Both the position numbers and the translations under genes were made by a program. A DNA stretch of 31,195 bases from JBKEBX01 sp047974615. GTDB taxonomy: Bacteria; Bacillota; Clostridia; Lachnospirales; CAMZNU01. Below, piece by piece: positions 31,127-31,195 of this stretch (its first letter is position 1; each line of letters starts with the position of its first letter). The stretch covers positions 1-31,195 of the forward strand of contig JBKECM010000036.1 in NCBI GenBank assembly GCA_047974615.1, given 5' to 3'. Under the pieces are notes generated by a model. The model was not told where the DNA came from, ran no database searches, and saw nothing but the letters and a program-made list of their open reading frames with translations.

Positions 31127-31195
31127 GAGGGTGCTGATAAAGGATAGAAAAAAATATTTGGGAGTTTTTCAATAAGATAATTTCAATTTTTTCCT

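Noticed and set aside
1..31195. tRNA, rRNA, CRISPR array, prophage or transposase genes
   Set aside because: I searched by eye for T-loop-like GTTCGA words in cloverleaf context, regularly spaced repeats, and transposase or phage proteins, and found none.

Overview
The window looks like a piece of chromosome from a low-GC, endospore-forming Bacillota of the class Clostridia. The evidence is the A+T-rich sequence, strong Shine-Dalgarno (SD) sites, the forespore spoIIA operon (spoIIAA-spoIIAB-sigF), a SpoIIQ-like gene behind a sigma-F-type promoter, and Clostridia-typical housekeeping blocks (ireB-ruvX-DUF1292, plsX-acpP-rnc, apeB-prmA-rsmE-nifS-thiI). Genus cannot be fixed by reading. Most of the window is core chromosome; I see no phage, plasmid, CRISPR array, tRNA or rRNA.

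Layout. 1-115: partial copy of a short repeat with terminal inverted repeats, then an intrinsic terminator. 256-1991: spoIIA operon. 2224-3024: class-3 lipase-like hydrolase. 3070-4362: mtaB. 4515-5563: ireB-ruvX-DUF1292. 5564-6132: long non-coding stretch with several inverted repeats. 6133-10442: RNase J, YlbF, YgiQ-type radical SAM protein and a small GIY-YIG protein. 10443-11272: 830 bp without an intact gene, holding a decayed hydrophobic mini-ORF, a possible small RNA with a strong terminator, a long imperfect hairpin and a complete 162-bp copy of the repeat. 11273-13033 (minus): pepF. 13186-14220 (minus): spoIIQ. 14341-16279: plsX-acpP-rnc. 16403-20047: a type II NADH dehydrogenase with a fused C-terminal membrane domain, a lone type IV prepilin-like protein and a long-chain polyprenyl diphosphate synthase. 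20331-20975: EF-hand protein, followed by a possible 24-residue peptide. 21241-26646 (minus): thiI, nifS-like desulfurase, rsmE, prmA and apeB, read right to left as one operon. 27023-30851: potABCD polyamine ABC transporter. 31054-31126: a third, partial repeat copy.

How the genes work together. SpoIIAA/SpoIIAB control sigma-F, and the spoIIQ promoter matches the sigma-F consensus, so regulator and a likely target lie in one window. RNase J, YlbF and RNase III form a scattered RNA-processing set. The desulfurase and ThiI are adjacent, as expected for sulfur donor and acceptor in tRNA 4-thiouridine synthesis. The most interesting pairing is the Ndh2-type NADH dehydrogenase with a polyprenyl diphosphate synthase. 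The same two protein types occur together in the flavin-based extracellular electron transfer locus of Listeria, which raises the possibility of a quinone-linked NADH oxidation branch in this anaerobe-like genome.

The window begins and ends inside copies of the same repeat, which suggests an assembly contig broken at repeats. Four genes (rnjA, potA, potB, potD) appear to start with TTG, and several CDS starts below were moved downstream to fit the ribosome binding site.
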